NCBI GenBank assembly: GCA_949316235.1
Contig: OX438743.1
Location: 16,303,771-16,367,770 of the forward strand
Direction of reading: 5' to 3'
Origin: Oegoconia quadripuncta
Lineage: Eukaryota > Arthropoda > Insecta > Lepidoptera > Autostichidae
Length of the DNA: 64,000 bases
A program made the position numbers and the translations under genes. The first letter of the stretch is position 1, and each line of letters starts with the position of its first letter. Positions 32,406 through 43,693 of the stretch are shown here, piece after piece. The notes under the pieces were generated by a model. It did no database searches and was not told the DNA's origin. It saw only the letters and a program-made list of their open reading frames with translations.

Positions 32406-34644
32406 ATCGATCACATGCTAGAACATCTAGACGTTAAATAAAATCTGCCGCAAAGAAGGATACTGAGGGTAATACAAGTTAGATTTACTACTAAGAAGGC
32501 GGATGAGTAGAAAAAACCGTATTGTTTCTTTTTACCTCCAGCTACTGGAAGCAAGTATCCATAGAAACAACAAAAAGGCCCATAAACATTGCGAAACGTT
32601 ATGAGTCATTGTTGACTCTATTCTCTAATACGACAGGCGCATAAAAGTACCTACCTACTCTGTAACATCAATGGCTTTTGTAGCTTTTTTATACCGAAAA
32701 CGTTAAGCAGGATATTTCGCCGCGTTTTTTTTCCAGATTTCATAGGTTTTCTTGTATCTACAAACTTTCTAGAAGTACATCCTGTTAAGGTTAGTTTGAT
32801 TTTAAACGCTTTTTGTAATACGAAAAATTCACATAAGCCATATCCACTTATATTGTTAATGCCGTAGTATATCTGTCTGTCCTGCTTTCACGCCTAAACT
32901 GTGGAACCGATCGTATTGAAACACTGAAGAAATTTAGCCTGGAACCTGTAGACAGACGTAGGTTACTTTTTAACTGACTTCCACACGTAATTGTGAGCTA
33001 GTAAGCTGTATTTTTTTTTTAATTAGAAACCACCCAGATTACGTCGAATCATTTACGCAAACATACCATTTTTTTTAAATAATTGACTGTAAGCGATTGA
33101 CCAAAATCGTTCCTGTTGGAAAATGACAATGTGGCCGAAGATCGTTCAAAAGTGAAATATCAGGTGAGATTGTAGTCATACACGAAACCAGTTTTTAATT
33201 TTAAAAAAAATCCTAGATACACCTGAACTAATTTTCATATAACATGGTTAATACAAGGCTCACACACATTGTAGTGTATAATCACCTTTCCCCATACGTA
33301 TTATGGTTCCTGCTTAAACCATATACGATATACCAATAAACGACGATCAACGAAGTAACTTGTATTTAATTTGTATCTCACCAAGCCTCCACACCTCATG
33401 GCGATCCTGCTAGTAGCCACTAGCTAGTACTAGCTAGTAGCACTAGTAGTAGTAGCTTTGGGCAGTGCTGTGCAGTGGAAATTTTATAGGCAATATTTTT
33501 GTTCTAGAACTGTATTTATGTGATTATATAATCGTCTAACAACCGTATGACGCTACTATTGGCGACAACCTCCTGTCACAAAGTGCAAGAATACAAACGT
33601 ATTCGATGAAAACTAAATCATTTGAATTTAGTATGATATGCACTTCTAAACCCAAATTGTACATATATAAAATATGACATATCTCTAATTAATAAGTGAT
33701 ACATTTTCTGACAGATTTTTTCTCGTTTCACAAAACCAACGACGGTATTGGCGCACCCACCCAGTTGCCTCAAGGATTAAGCCCACAAATTGCGATATCA
33801 CACATTGTTACTCTGATCTGATATGTATATACTAATGTTCTAATACCGTTTCGAATAATTACCTTTATGGGTGTTCGACTACTTGCAAATTGCTTGATTG
33901 CTTGCCATCCGTACTGTATACATACAGATATTTAATGTAGACACCTTATCACTTCAATTCACACGGATGTTGGGGTTGCTGGCAACATTAAATTAGTAAT
34001 TAATATATTACATTTCATAGCTACGAATTTGAAGACTTTATAATACAGTCATGGCCTAATGTTTGAGGAAATTGAAAAGTTCCTTTTTCTTTCTCATGAA
34101 CATGCATTTCACCAAAAGTCAAGGACATGTTCCTGTAAAACTACTTCTTTTATGGTGGAGCGAAATAAAGATTTTTTTTAAATTTAATTAATTAAAGTAA
34201 TTAATAATATTTTACATGACCATTGTCTGTTTACTTTATACTCTCCCCGAATCAATGACACCTCCATTATATCAGTGCCAACTTCAATAATAAACTGGAA
34301 ATAACGAACTTTCAGAATTGCAAGAACGCTTGTTGTGACCAGCCCTAAACAGTCCATTCGAAGATTTCTGCAATTGGGAGAGACGATGGATCATCGTCTG
34401 TCAGGTTCCTGCTATACAAATAGCACTGTTCATTATTAATATAACCGCATTCGTGGATGTAGTAGGACCGCATTAAACCACAGATCACAAATGACATTGT
34501 CCTGTTCGTGACATCGTGACATATCCACAGACATTACGGTATGTCCGTTACGGCCACCCTTCATGTCCGTGGCTGCAGACAAAAGGATAAGGTAGGTATA
34601 GATAATATATGGAGTAGTGTCTTACGATAATAAAGTGACTAAAA
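32406..34644. other. Unassigned intergenic DNA
   Basis: No gene or repeat family is recognised. A CTAG/TAG-rich simple-sequence patch lies at 33407-33465. Confidence 0.4.
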
Positions 34645-34755
34645 GCACTCGTAGCGTAGTCGCCTTCGCTATTCGTTTTCGGTTAGCGAAGTTAAGCAAT
34701 GTCTGGCGTGGCCAGTCCTTAGATGGGTGACTTCTGGTTGCATTTTAATACGAGT
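34645..34755 (+). mobile_element. 5S-SINE head fragment
   Basis: GTTAGCGAAGTTAAGCAATG, TCTGGCGTGGCCAGTCCTTA and GATGGGTGACTTCTGG closely follow 5S rRNA order (AGTTAAGCAAC, GGCGYGGTCAGTACTTGGATGGGTGACC). The SINE body begins at GCATTTTAATACGAG and then stops abruptly against the tail of an oppositely oriented LINE (34756). Confidence 0.8.
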
Positions 34756-35183
34756 CAAAGTCAAAAATGCTTTATTTCGTAGGTAGAATTAAAATAATCA
34801 GATTTTACATTTTTTAAGCTACTGCTTGTTCAAAATACAATTTTCCCCTAAGAAGCACAAACAAGAAACTGGAGGGGTTGTTCTTATAAAAACAGGTTTC
34901 TATATTACAAAAAAAAATATTTCATTATTAATTGTGAAATAGCCTGACATGCAAACGAGCTGGTTATGTTTCTGACATGTTTATCATCTAAATAGTCTGA
35001 TAATGCTTTCTTAATAAGTGTCTGCTTTATAGTATCTTTAAATTTATTGAAAGGAAGCTTTTGTATATCAACAGAAATGTTATTGAAGTGGAGTATACAT
35101 AATCCTTTGAATGAATTACTGAATTTGCGGAGGCGACTTATGTGACCTGCAAACCCTATTTGAACGATTGAAACCAATTTCAT
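34756..35183 (-). pseudogene. 5'-truncated LINE family F': ORF2 C-terminus and 3' UTR
   Basis: Minus-strand 35183-34905 reads GLCILHFNNISVDIQKLPFN, then KFKDTIKQTLIKKALSDYLD. This is the final segment of a CR1/Jockey-like ORF2 (G...FNxLP..I......FK..LK..L..KAYYSxxDYL). The 3' UTR and TTTGAC tail at 34756-34904 match family F' at 29085. It shows which ORF type carries the F' tail. The element is 5'-truncated. Confidence 0.75.
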
Positions 35184-35228
35184 TTCATTAGGTATTTACC
35201 TATCCTATGCACCTACTACTATTACCAA

Positions 35229-35382
35229 CGGTGGTGGCTCGAATCCAGCTAGGGGTAAATATTGCGTGATTAATACGAACAGTTATTCCCGAGTCATGGA
35301 TGTTTGTATAAATATTTATGTATATCCGTTTCTAGTATAAAGAGTAGTATTATACCAGATCTGTCTAGTTTGGGATTAGGTA
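35229..35382 (+). mobile_element. SINE C, 5'-truncated
   Basis: Starts within box B (GGTGGTGGCTCGAATCCAGC), then CTAGGGGTAAATATTGCGTG, CCCGAGTCATGGATGTTTGT, TATAAATATTTATGTATAT and a degraded CCAGATCTGTCTAG. Confidence 0.7.
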
Positions 35383-35891
35383 ATGAATGACCAGCTAGTA
35401 GGCTAATAGGTAGCTATCTATTAGACTACATGGTGACTAGATTGTTATTATCTAATCCTAGATATACCCATCTTTGCTCATAGTGATATACCTATCTTGC
35501 TTCAAACATATATCAAACCCTCTGACCTTCGACATAGAATTGAGTGTTTTGGGTAAAACATTTTCCAGCTATATAACAGCCCCACTTTTTCTTCCATCCT
35601 TATCTGTTCCGGGCTATCTGCGGACACCTCTTTAAGGAAGCAAAGGTCGTTGCGCATCGCTACTTTCCTATGATTTATATTTTAATATAAGTCACGCCAT
35701 TTGTCAAAAAGAAAAATGCTACAATAAGCATAATAATGTACTGACAAGAACACCTGACAACTATAATAACGATAATAAAGTAATGATAAATGTACGAATG
35801 TAGATATACTATGTGTGTATATTTTATAACACTTGTAATTTTGAGTGATGAAATACAGAAGTTACACGCGACTTTTCGGATTCGAACTCTT

Positions 35892-35995
35892 ACTTCATAC
35901 ATAACGTCACAACCGTTATCCCAAAGGGGGTGGTCAGAGATATCCCAAACAACTCAATCTCTGATCACCCCATTTAGGCGGGGTCGTAAAGTTAT
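35892..35995 (-). repeat. Dispersed repeat D with internal hairpin
   Basis: The minus strand carries CTGACCACCCCCTTTGGGAT and AACGGTTGTGACGTTATGTA, also present at about 41096-41135 and 43331-43370. Internal inverted copies GGTGGTCAGAGAT and ATCTCTGATCACCCC form a hairpin at about 35929-35972. The class is unknown. Confidence 0.55.
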
Positions 35996-36116
35996 GAATT
36001 TTATTGTTTTGAAAATTTAAAAATATTATCATCCTCCACTGAACCCATAAAGGCCCCCCTCCAAAAGTTAACTAAAACCACCCAAGGTGCTCCACAGAGC
36101 CTGATCTTTGGCTTTA

Positions 36117-36527
36117 CGCTGCGTTTCTACCAGAAATGTGCGAGGATACGTAGCGAGGGATGTGTTTGTTAAGAACCAATAGAGTCGCTTCATTTACCTA
36201 GTCTCGCTCAGCGAGGCTCTTGTGGAAACGGCTTAGCGGAGCGAAGTTTTTGTACGTACAAAACTAATGAGGGATACACATCCCTCATTAGTTTTAGCCC
36301 TAGTACACACTAGGAATGTGTGCGAGGAATGCGTACGACGAATGCGTGCGAGGGATGTGTGCGAGGAATGCGTGCGAGGGATGTGCGCTAGGGATGAACG
36401 TGAGAGAGAAATCTGAAAAGACCCCGCTACACATCCTCGCACCGCTCATCTGTACACAGTTTCAGAGCATCGCTACGCACCCTCGCACCGCTCGGCTACC
36501 TCGCGCATCTCTGGTGAAAACGCAGCA
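36117..36527. mobile_element. Candidate Harbinger-like MITE with internal minisatellite
   Basis: The ends CGCTGCGTTTCTACCAGAAA and (complement) TGCTGCGTTTTCACCAGAGA are imperfect inverted repeats of about 28 bases, both leading into TGYGCGAGG. TTA flanks both sides (36114-36116 and 36528-36530), the 3-bp TWA-type duplication of PIF/Harbinger elements. Inside are a strong hairpin (AAACTAATGAGGGA/TCCCTCATTAGTTT at about 36261-36294) and a minisatellite of GTGCGAGGRATGYG-like units at 36317-36390. The small frames on both strands are products of that repeat. Confidence 0.65.
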
Positions 36528-36606
36528 TTAGCATACAGACGCTCAATATGAGTGACAACTAAATACAATTTTTGTTTCCGTGAGTGGAGCAATTAGACAA
36601 AATCGT

Positions 36607-36725
36607 GGCTTAAAAACATTGACTGTCACAAAAACGGCAATCCGCACTGGGCCCACATGGTGGTTTATCCTCTTCCAGTGTTTCCAGGTTATTTCCCAAC
36701 AGTAGAGACGTGTGAAGCTAATAAT
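36607..36725 (+). mobile_element. 5S-SINE tail fragment
   Basis: GACTGTCACAAAAACGGCAA, TCCGCACTGGGCCCACATGG and CAACAGTAGAGACGTGTGAA match the 3' two-thirds of the 5S-SINE family. No head is present. Confidence 0.65.
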
Positions 36726-37838
36726 GGATGTTGATTAGGAATATAAGGTTACTTTCTAACTTAGGAGGGAAGCCCTTGACAAACAGTGTTTTGCGGTTTA
36801 GCGTCTTTGCTTGAACTCTATTTGGTAGACGACGCTTATTCACAGTATGGAACACGTCAAGTCCCGCCCGGCTCACACTTGGCCGATTTTATTTTAACAC
36901 AATACCATTAATTAACTCACGATGTTTTAAATTACACATTATTATTAATTACTTTTAAAGTATTTATCCAAACATTGCACAATGACGTGATCGACGTTCG
37001 AACCCAATCTAACTATGCATCAATACCTTAAGAAATCTTCTGATATATCACGTATCCATTCATTAGTTTGGAGTCGGCATTTAATAGGCTCGCCTTAATT
37101 ACACAATGGGCCAACACTTCATTAAATTGTCACTCACACGATGCCTTCTCGTAATAAACCCGAAAGTGTTACGTAAAAGGAGAATTTTCGTCACGAACAT
37201 GACTTAGAGAGGCGCTACATACTGCAGAAAACAGTAGGACCACTTTAAAATTAATTTGACGTCACGTCGCTTCTCTCATTGTATTGGTTCCTGTTGAGTT
37301 ACGGCGAGCATATTTTATGTACTGTAAACTTTAGGTTAGGCTCTTGAATTTTTTAATCAAGATTAATAGGGTCCCTTATGAAATTCCTACTCTTTACGGT
37401 CTACCTTCATAAATGCAGACATAAATTCAGGAGATAGAGGGAAATTTGTCATGTTATTGTCTTCTAAAGTTACAAAAAGTGTGGAGGCTGAATATATTCA
37501 TATTTTAGTAGGTAACGTACTTAATTTAATTTTATTTTATTCGGGACACCAACAGCAGAAATAAAAAGGTTGGGTACATAGAATATTTCAACAAAGCCAT
37601 TAAAAGGTATTCGCATTTAATTTAAACCTACTTACTTTCTTTTTTTAGTTTTAATTACTTACTTTAGTTATAAGTAGCACTCATGGCTCAAAAGCAATGC
37701 ATTATTCGCTTTCGAGTAATAAAACAACTTTTAATGTGTTGATTTCTTGAATGGGTGACAACTAGTGCTATTTTTTAATTCCCGACGAAAAACGACGGCT
37801 GTTAAGTGATTAACGGTATTATGTGTATGTGCAAAAGA
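36726..37838. other. Unassigned intergenic DNA
   Basis: No gene or repeat family is recognised. Confidence 0.4.
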
Positions 37839-37987
37839 GTAAAAGAGCAATCCTTCGAGTTCCTTTCTTGTTCTTCTCAGGAGAAAATTGCCATTTGAAC
37901 AAGAAGTAGCTTTAGAAATGTAAAATCCGACTACTTTAAGTGTATCCTGTGTACATACAAAATAAAGCTTTTTTGACTTTGACTTTG
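37839..37987 (+). mobile_element. LINE 3'-end fragment, family F'
   Basis: AATCCTTCGAGTTCCTTTCT, GAAAATTGCCATTTGAACAA, AAATCCGACTACTTTAAGTG and ATACAAAATAAAGC, then TTTTTTGACTTTGACTTTG. Confidence 0.8.
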
Positions 37988-37999
37988 TGCGTGTGTGGA

Positions 38000-38150
38000 T
38001 CCAGTCACCGTCCGGTCGTATCTCAGTAAAACAACGTCCGAATTGAGTGCCGTTTTTTAATGTTTATTAGTCATGTTTGATGAAAATCGGTCAAGCATTT
38101 TATTTAGCTTTTAACACAGTTTCTTTTTTGTATTTCAATGACATCATAGT
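38000..38150 (+). repeat. Dispersed repeat G
   Basis: GTCCGGTCGTATCTCAGTAA, CGAATTGAGTGCCGTTTTTT, CATGTTTGATGAAAATCGGT and TTTAGCTTTTAACACAGTTT recur at 38745, 49335 and 63350, with a trace at 27160. It is probably the 3' portion of an unnamed non-LTR element; no ORF is identified. Confidence 0.55.
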
Positions 38151-38186
38151 CTTAAGAATGTTTTCTATATATTTTTATATGTTAGA

Positions 38187-38425
38187 CTAGCTTTCCACCC
38201 GCGGCTACGCCTGCGTTAGAATAACTTTATCCCGGATATGTTTAATTTATTTATTTCGCGGGAACTGTTCAATTTATCGGTATAAAAAATATCCTATGTC
38301 CTACTCCAGAGTATATTCTACCTATATACCAAATTTCATCCCAAATCCATTTGTCCGTTTCGCCGTGATTGAGCAACAAACAAACAAACATCCAAACTTT
38401 CGTATTTATAATATTAGTTGGATAG
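38187..38425 (+). mobile_element. LINE 3'-end fragment, family H
   Basis: CTAGCTTTCCACCCGCGGCT, then a CGCGGGAACTGT block, CTACCTATATACCAAATTTC, TTCGCCGTGATTGAGCAAC and TATTTATAATATTAGTTGGA. The layout is the same as at 9216. Confidence 0.8.
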
Positions 38426-38744
38426 GTTAAATCCGGAGATAGATTCTATAGCAGACCTTGTTTACTGGTTTATTTTTAAATCTAAATCAGCGTCAAATAC
38501 GAATGAGTGTTCTATTTAGGTTTGAAAAAGCGAATCGAAATGGGTTTTGAATTAATTAAGCGGTGTTTAGTAGTTTTCATTTCGCTCTTATCGACGAGAC
38601 CGTCTCTATCACTACAAACATCAAACGACGCCGACGCGTGCAGCCTCTCTGGATCAAACCGGTTTCTTAAGGTTTTAAGGTAGCGCTCTGATTTCAGACG
38701 CGCTCCGAATAAAACTATTTCAAAAAACCGGTATGTACTTTTAT

Positions 38745-38998
38745 TTACCGTTATTTTCGAAACCGCTTACAACCCATGTTCATAGCAATATTTGATGGAA
38801 ATCGATTAAACTGTACCGAAGATATTTAAATTTAAAAAAATTTTTTTTTATTTGTTTTGTGTTAGTGATATAATCATTTGTTTTCTCGTGGCTTTTCTTT
38901 TCAATTTATAGTTCTCATTCTCCCTTCAAATTAAGAGCCATGCTAACAAACAAAACAAACAAACATCCAAACATTCGCATTTATAATATTCGTTAGAT
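38745..38998 (+). repeat. Repeat G copy joined to a family H end
   Basis: ATTTGATGGAAATCGATTAA and TAATCATTTGTTTTCTCG belong to repeat G. The sequence then ends with AAACAAACAAACATCCAAAC and TTATAATATTCGTTAGAT, the family H terminus. Either two insertions abut, or the two families share a 3' end. Confidence 0.45.
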
Positions 38999-39745
38999 TT
39001 TACAAACAATTTGAGCAATACATATACTGAATACCTCAAATCGAGAGAGCAGTGCTACAGTCATTAAAGCTAAATTTATATCGTACCATTCTAATCGTCC
39101 TTTTCACACGTCTCTACTTTCCGCCTTTTTTATTTGACTTCCTGATACTTTTATTAAGGCATTTACTTTTTCCTTTACCTGTACCATGTATGTTCTTCTA
39201 TTCAATTTATAATTACTATACGAGTATTTATGTGCTTAGTGGAGCACGTCAAACAGTTATCACGGTTATCTATTGAAGGCAATTGCAGCTTGAAATGACT
39301 TACCCCTTAAATGCCAGTGACTTTGTGCAGTCATTGCCCCATTCAAATGAAACTGTACTAATATCTTGCTAATATGAACATGATACACAATGTATTATAT
39401 CACAAATAATATTCAAACTATCTTAGTAAACTACCTTAATATTTCCACATAACTTCGTCGCTTCGTCCGTAGGCGGACTTGCATACTTTCCAAACTTAAA
39501 CCACAGACTCCGGTCCACTTGGCATAGTGGGGCATGAGAGGAAATAGAAAATTGTGTACCACGCTACAGGAGGTACGAGTCACGGAATCTACCTCCAAGT
39601 TTTGTAAAAGTTGACGTTCTTCTTCTTCTTAGCTAGCCGATAACAAAAACTTCAAATTCTTGAGATCTAGAACGTGGCCACACGTTGAGCATTGACTGTG
39701 TTATCATCATCACATTCTAGTTGATATTAATATAATATAAATAAT

Positions 39746-40004
39746 AATAAATAAATATCTTTGCACAAATACACAGCGCCATCTAGGTCCACAGTAAGCA
39801 TCTAGGCTTGTGTTATGGATACCAGATGGTTGATAAACTACACAAATATTTTTTTTTTGGAAATAAATACATGTATAAATGAAAAACATCCATAACTCGG
39901 GAACACATGTCTGCATTCATCATACAAACATATGCCTCTAGCGGGATTCGAACCCGCCACCATTTGGTATAGTATCAGAGTTTCTAACCGCTACACCAAA
40001 CAGG
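39746..40004 (-). mobile_element. tRNA-derived SINE, family C, near full length
   Basis: Minus strand: TGGTGTAGCGGTTAGAAACT (box A), ACCATTTGGTATAGT region complement, then GGCGGGTTCGAATCCCGC (box B). The body has CATCCATAACTC and TGTTATGGATACCAG complements, and the end is TATTTATTTATTATT. It is the cleanest family C head in the window. Confidence 0.85.
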
Positions 40005-40317
40005 TAAACCAATATAGATAATATATACTAAGGATAAAATTATTACAGATAGGTATCTATAATTTGATAATAATATAATAATAATAAATATAAAATAATA
40101 AAATAATTATCACAATCATATAACAATTGACGAGGATATCGCGTATTAAACATGCATAACAAAATCGTTGCATGTGGAAATCAATCCTCTCTGTCTACCC
40201 CAACGGGAATTAGGCTTGAGCATTTGTATGTATAAAAAAATCTACTTAGTCGAAATCGGAATCTACACATTTGTTTTTAAATTGGTTAAAACTACATCAA
40301 CGATAATCATCCATGTA

Positions 40318-40513
40318 CATGACCAGCTCGGTCGCGTGCCAGGCTATTTCACAATTAATAATAAAATAAATCGTTCCTTTCCTAACCTTTTTTAAAAGAG
40401 CAACCCTTCAAGTTTCATACTTGCTTTGTAAGGGAAAATTACCTTTTGAATATGCAGCTTAAAAAATATAAAAACTCTCTCTTTTAAGTGTCCACAGTAA
40501 TTTTTTGACTTCT
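40318..40513 (+). mobile_element. LINE 3'-end fragment, family F', diverged
   Basis: GCCAGGCTATTTCACAATTA, AAAGAGCAACCCTTCAAGTT, AAATTACCTTTTGAATATGC and TCTTTTAAGTGTCCAC, with a short TTTTTTGACTTC end. Confidence 0.7.
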
Positions 40514-40670
40514 TTGTTGAAACTTTCTTTTTTTCTTTAGTTCCCATAGACATGTTACCTTTCTTCATTCATAATGCGATCTAATAAAGTATATGGAACT
40601 TCGGACCAGCGCGGCGTCGGTGCTCTCCGGATTTTATAGTCTGGGATTACGTGCTCTATCTTATTTCTAG

Positions 40671-40711
40671 ATTGTGGTCAAACGCATCACCAGTCCATTA
40701 CAAAAAAACCC
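40671..40711 (+). mobile_element. LINE family E 3' terminus
   Basis: GATTGTGGTCAAACGCATCA and CCAGTCCATTACAAAAAA match the terminus at 48177 and the tail of the element at 31585. Confidence 0.55.
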
Positions 40712-40909
40712 AATAGGTGAATCGATTAAAATCAATTACATGTGAAGTGACGCCGTCGCTGAAGCATTGATGACTCGAATTCGCCATTTGTTTCGGATAT
40801 GCGAAATAAAGCAACTTATGACGCGGATGGGTAATCTCTATAGTGGCATCATCACATGACGTGCTGTGTGGTTTCGGTACGTAAAAAGAATAAAACCAAC
40901 CCATCTCTT

Positions 40910-41185
40910 CCCGTGGGTGTTAGTAAAAGGCGATTAAGAAACTTTCCACAAAAAACATCTATAGATTTGCACCTTTTAACGGCGATATCGTGTTTGCATT
41001 TCTGTATATTTCGGATGGTGAACCGTGGACGATGTTTCAAACATTAAACTTTTTATGTTTAGAACACCTATTCCAAAAAAATTGGGATTTCTCTGACCAC
41101 CCCATTTGGGATAAAGGTGGTGACTTTATATATGAATGTTTCCATGTTTCTGAGTGCAAGTTGTTGTTGATAGACATAACGTGAA
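40910..41185 (+). repeat. Dispersed repeat D
   Basis: CCCGTGGGTGTTAGTAAAAG, GGCGATTAAGAAACTTTCCA, CTCTGACCACCCCATTTGGG and GGTGACTTTATATATG. Related copies are at 43190, 46428 (start only) and 35892 (minus, end only). The small frames overlapping it are not credible genes. Confidence 0.6.
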
Positions 41186-41458
41186 TCGGTATCACGATTT
41201 AAATATTAATTCTTAATGTTTTTCCATCGAATCCCGCTTCAAATAATATCGAAGGTGACACTCCCCATACATGTAAGTACCAACACTTCTATGAGTACGT
41301 CTACTCAGGTCACGCGGAGATATCGGAAATAGTTTTAAAGAGGACTCCATCGGTATTCAGTGCGGCCGACTGGTACAGGCCACCACGTTCCAGTTCGAAT
41401 TTCAATTTACTCGCTTGCAATTCAGGAAAACTGGAAGAGTATTGTTAAACGAAGTTCT

Positions 41459-42027
41459 ACAGTGTGGTCTAGTGGTTTGGTGCTACCGGGGTGGCTGCAG
41501 AAAGATAAACAAATGGTATAAGGTATACAAAATACAAGGGTTCGATTTAGTTGGTGGTAGGGCATTTTTAGGAGAGTTTAGGAGCGTCCGTGGCTTAGCG
41601 CTTAAGACGCGGTCTCCCAATGTGGGAGGTCCGGGTTCGACTTCCATTCAGGCCATGTGCCATTGAGTTATTAAATTTGTCCATTTATCCGACTGCTTCT
41701 AAACGGTGAAGGAAAACATCGTTAGGCAACCTGCATGCCTGAGAAATAAAAATTCAAAGGCATGTGAAGACCTCATCCCACATTGGGCCTGCGTGGTGCC
41801 CATACTCCCTCATATATGAGGGAAGGTCTATATCCCTGCAGTGGGATGTTTACGGGCATTTTTATATATCCGCCTGGTGAGCTACCAACATCTTATCTGA
41901 GTCTGCCTTAGAGCAGCAATGTAGATATCATAGTTGTTTTTCAGCTATTTGAAATAACCCAAATAAGTACGGGGTTCCAGGTGAGCACGCTTCACGATTC
42001 CTTCGGTGTCATCTTCATTTAACATTT
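41459..42027 (+). mobile_element. Diverged SINE B relative, interrupted by SINE A
   Basis: Left part: a degraded head, then TTAGTTGGTGGTAGGGCATT up to 41570. Right part, from 41865: CCGCCTGGTGAGCTACCAAC, ATCTTATCTGAGTCTGCC, GCAGCAATG and TGAGCACGCTTC. Read together they follow the family B body order. Identity is lower than in other B copies, so this is an old copy or a sister family. Confidence 0.65.
41571..41853 (+). mobile_element. SINE A, full length, nested in SINE B relative
   Basis: The tRNA-like head is GCGTCCGTGGCTTAGCGCTT (box A), then GTCTCCCAATGTGGGAGG and TCCGGGTTCGACTTCC (box B). The body is AACGGTGAAGGAAAACATCG, CCTGCATGCCTGAGAAATAA, CATTGGGCCTGCGTGG and GGTCTATATCCCTGCAGTGG. 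GGGCATTTTTA precedes (41560-41570) and follows (41854-41864) the insert as an 11-base target duplication, though the GGGC part could also be the end of the SINE. Confidence 0.85.
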
Positions 42028-42292
42028 ATCATCATCATATGATCCACAGGCCGTCAACTGCTGAACATAGGCCTCCCCCACGAATTTCAGAGTGACTTGT
42101 TCGAAGCCGCCTGCATCCAGCGATTTCCTGCGACGTTGATTAGGTGGTTTGTCCACCTTATGCATGGACGTCCTACGCTGTGCTTGGCGGTACGTGGTCT
42201 CCACTCGAGAGCTTTAATGCCCCACCGGCCATCTTTCGAGCTATGTGTCCTGCTCACTGCCACTTCAACCTGTTAATTCGATCACGGAGTTA
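42028..42292 (-). pseudogene. RTE-type LINE fragment, C-terminal end
   Basis: Minus-strand 42204-42030 contains RRTSMHKVDKPPNQ, then LDAGGFEQVTLKF and VGEAYVQQLTACG. This follows the well-known insect endonuclease/reverse-transcriptase C-terminus (GRP..W.DD......W...AQDR..W..LGEAYVQQW...G) with many substitutions. The element ends in ATGATGATGATAA. Upstream nucleotide matches run to 42292 in a shifted frame. It is 5'-truncated and decayed. Confidence 0.7.
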
Positions 42293-43189
42293 AACGCCAT
42301 CTTCTTCATAGCTCGTGTAGCATTAGTTGGATGAAATATGTTTTACAATAAACTATAGATGTGTTTCATATATTTTTTGGTAATATCAATATTTAGAAAC
42401 ATTGTGTACATCCGGTGGTGTCTTGGAGTTTAAGATAGGACTTACCTACATTTTCGCAGACAAAGCCGCGTGATCTTGGGTAATAATAAGATCACTGATA
42501 AACAAACGCTATAATGTTACTAAAAAACTTGAATTTCATTAAACATAATGTTTGCTGTTATTAAAGAACAAAAGGTTTAAGAAAAATGCAAAATTAACGG
42601 AGCTTCAGCCAGTCACAGAGCAAACAATGACTAAACCCTTTACTTGTCGCTAGGCGGAAATTCAATGTCCCCGTCAGACGTAAAGACAATCATTAATTTC
42701 CCTTTGTCAAAACCGCATCTCGACACTTCAGCGTTATGACGCAGTCGGTTCTTTAACATTTCCAAATTAAAACAAGTTTTCCTAGCATTCGACTCAAACT
42801 CGGCCGGCCATAAACAGCCCAAATATTAGACAATGATAACAAACTTTACGATCCAAATGATGGCAGATGAGAATAATTTTGTGACGTAAAAATGGGTCAT
42901 ATCGTACAGCGAGACGTTTCGGGACGGTTTTTTTATTTGCTCTTTGTCGTTCTTTGTTTGGATTGGGCAACTTTCACCGTGTAACGTGGTTGTTACCTGG
43001 AACGAGGGAACTGGTAATAAATTACAAAGTGTGGACAGGCCACACGGATAGGACAAGTTAACTTTATTTAATTCTTTTGACAGTGAAATAACCTTATAAT
43101 GTTTAAACATACCAGGTTAATCTTGAGTCATGCATTACGATGTTTACCATACATGGGTGCATTGGGGGATTGAATTGTGCATGCCGTGT

Positions 43190-43385
43190 GGTTACGCCAG
43201 AATAGAACCAAACCCTTTTACCAGGGGTGTCGTTAAAGGTGATTAAGGGACTTTACTCCAAAAACACTTATGACCTGTCACTGTTGTTTCAAGCATTTGA
43301 ACATCCAAACGCGTATGTTTGGGATGCTGTTGACCACCCTATTTAGGACAAAGATCGTGACGTTATATATGTAGAAGCTATTTGA
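43190..43385 (+). repeat. Dispersed repeat D
   Basis: CCAGGGGTGTCGTTAAAGGT, GATTAAGGGACTTTACTCCA, CTGTTGACCACCCTATTTAG and CGTGACGTTATATATGTA follow the layout at 40910. Confidence 0.6.
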
Positions 43386-43693
43386 TCATTTTGGTGAGGC
43401 AAATAATGAAATACTTTCGTAGTACATCAGTGCAGAGATCAGTACAGTATGACTCCGAATTCAAAATTACTATCTTTCCTAGAGACTTCAAATTGGCTTC
43501 TCCTTTTGTCTTCTGATTACGGATATATTGGCACCATTTCATAGCAATCTTGAGAAAAAAAAATATTGTAGCTTGACTGCGCTGTGTTTGAATACTTTGA
43601 GAAAGGAATCCTAAAATTAACACTTCGACAACGATTTATATCGTATATAAGGGCATGCCTTCTATTATTTTTTATGATCATTAAGTATTTATG

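Noticed and set aside
36233..36531. Overlapping frames of about 70 codons with repeated SHTSLAR / CARNA-like peptides
   Set aside because: They are translations of the minisatellite inside the MITE at 36117-36527.
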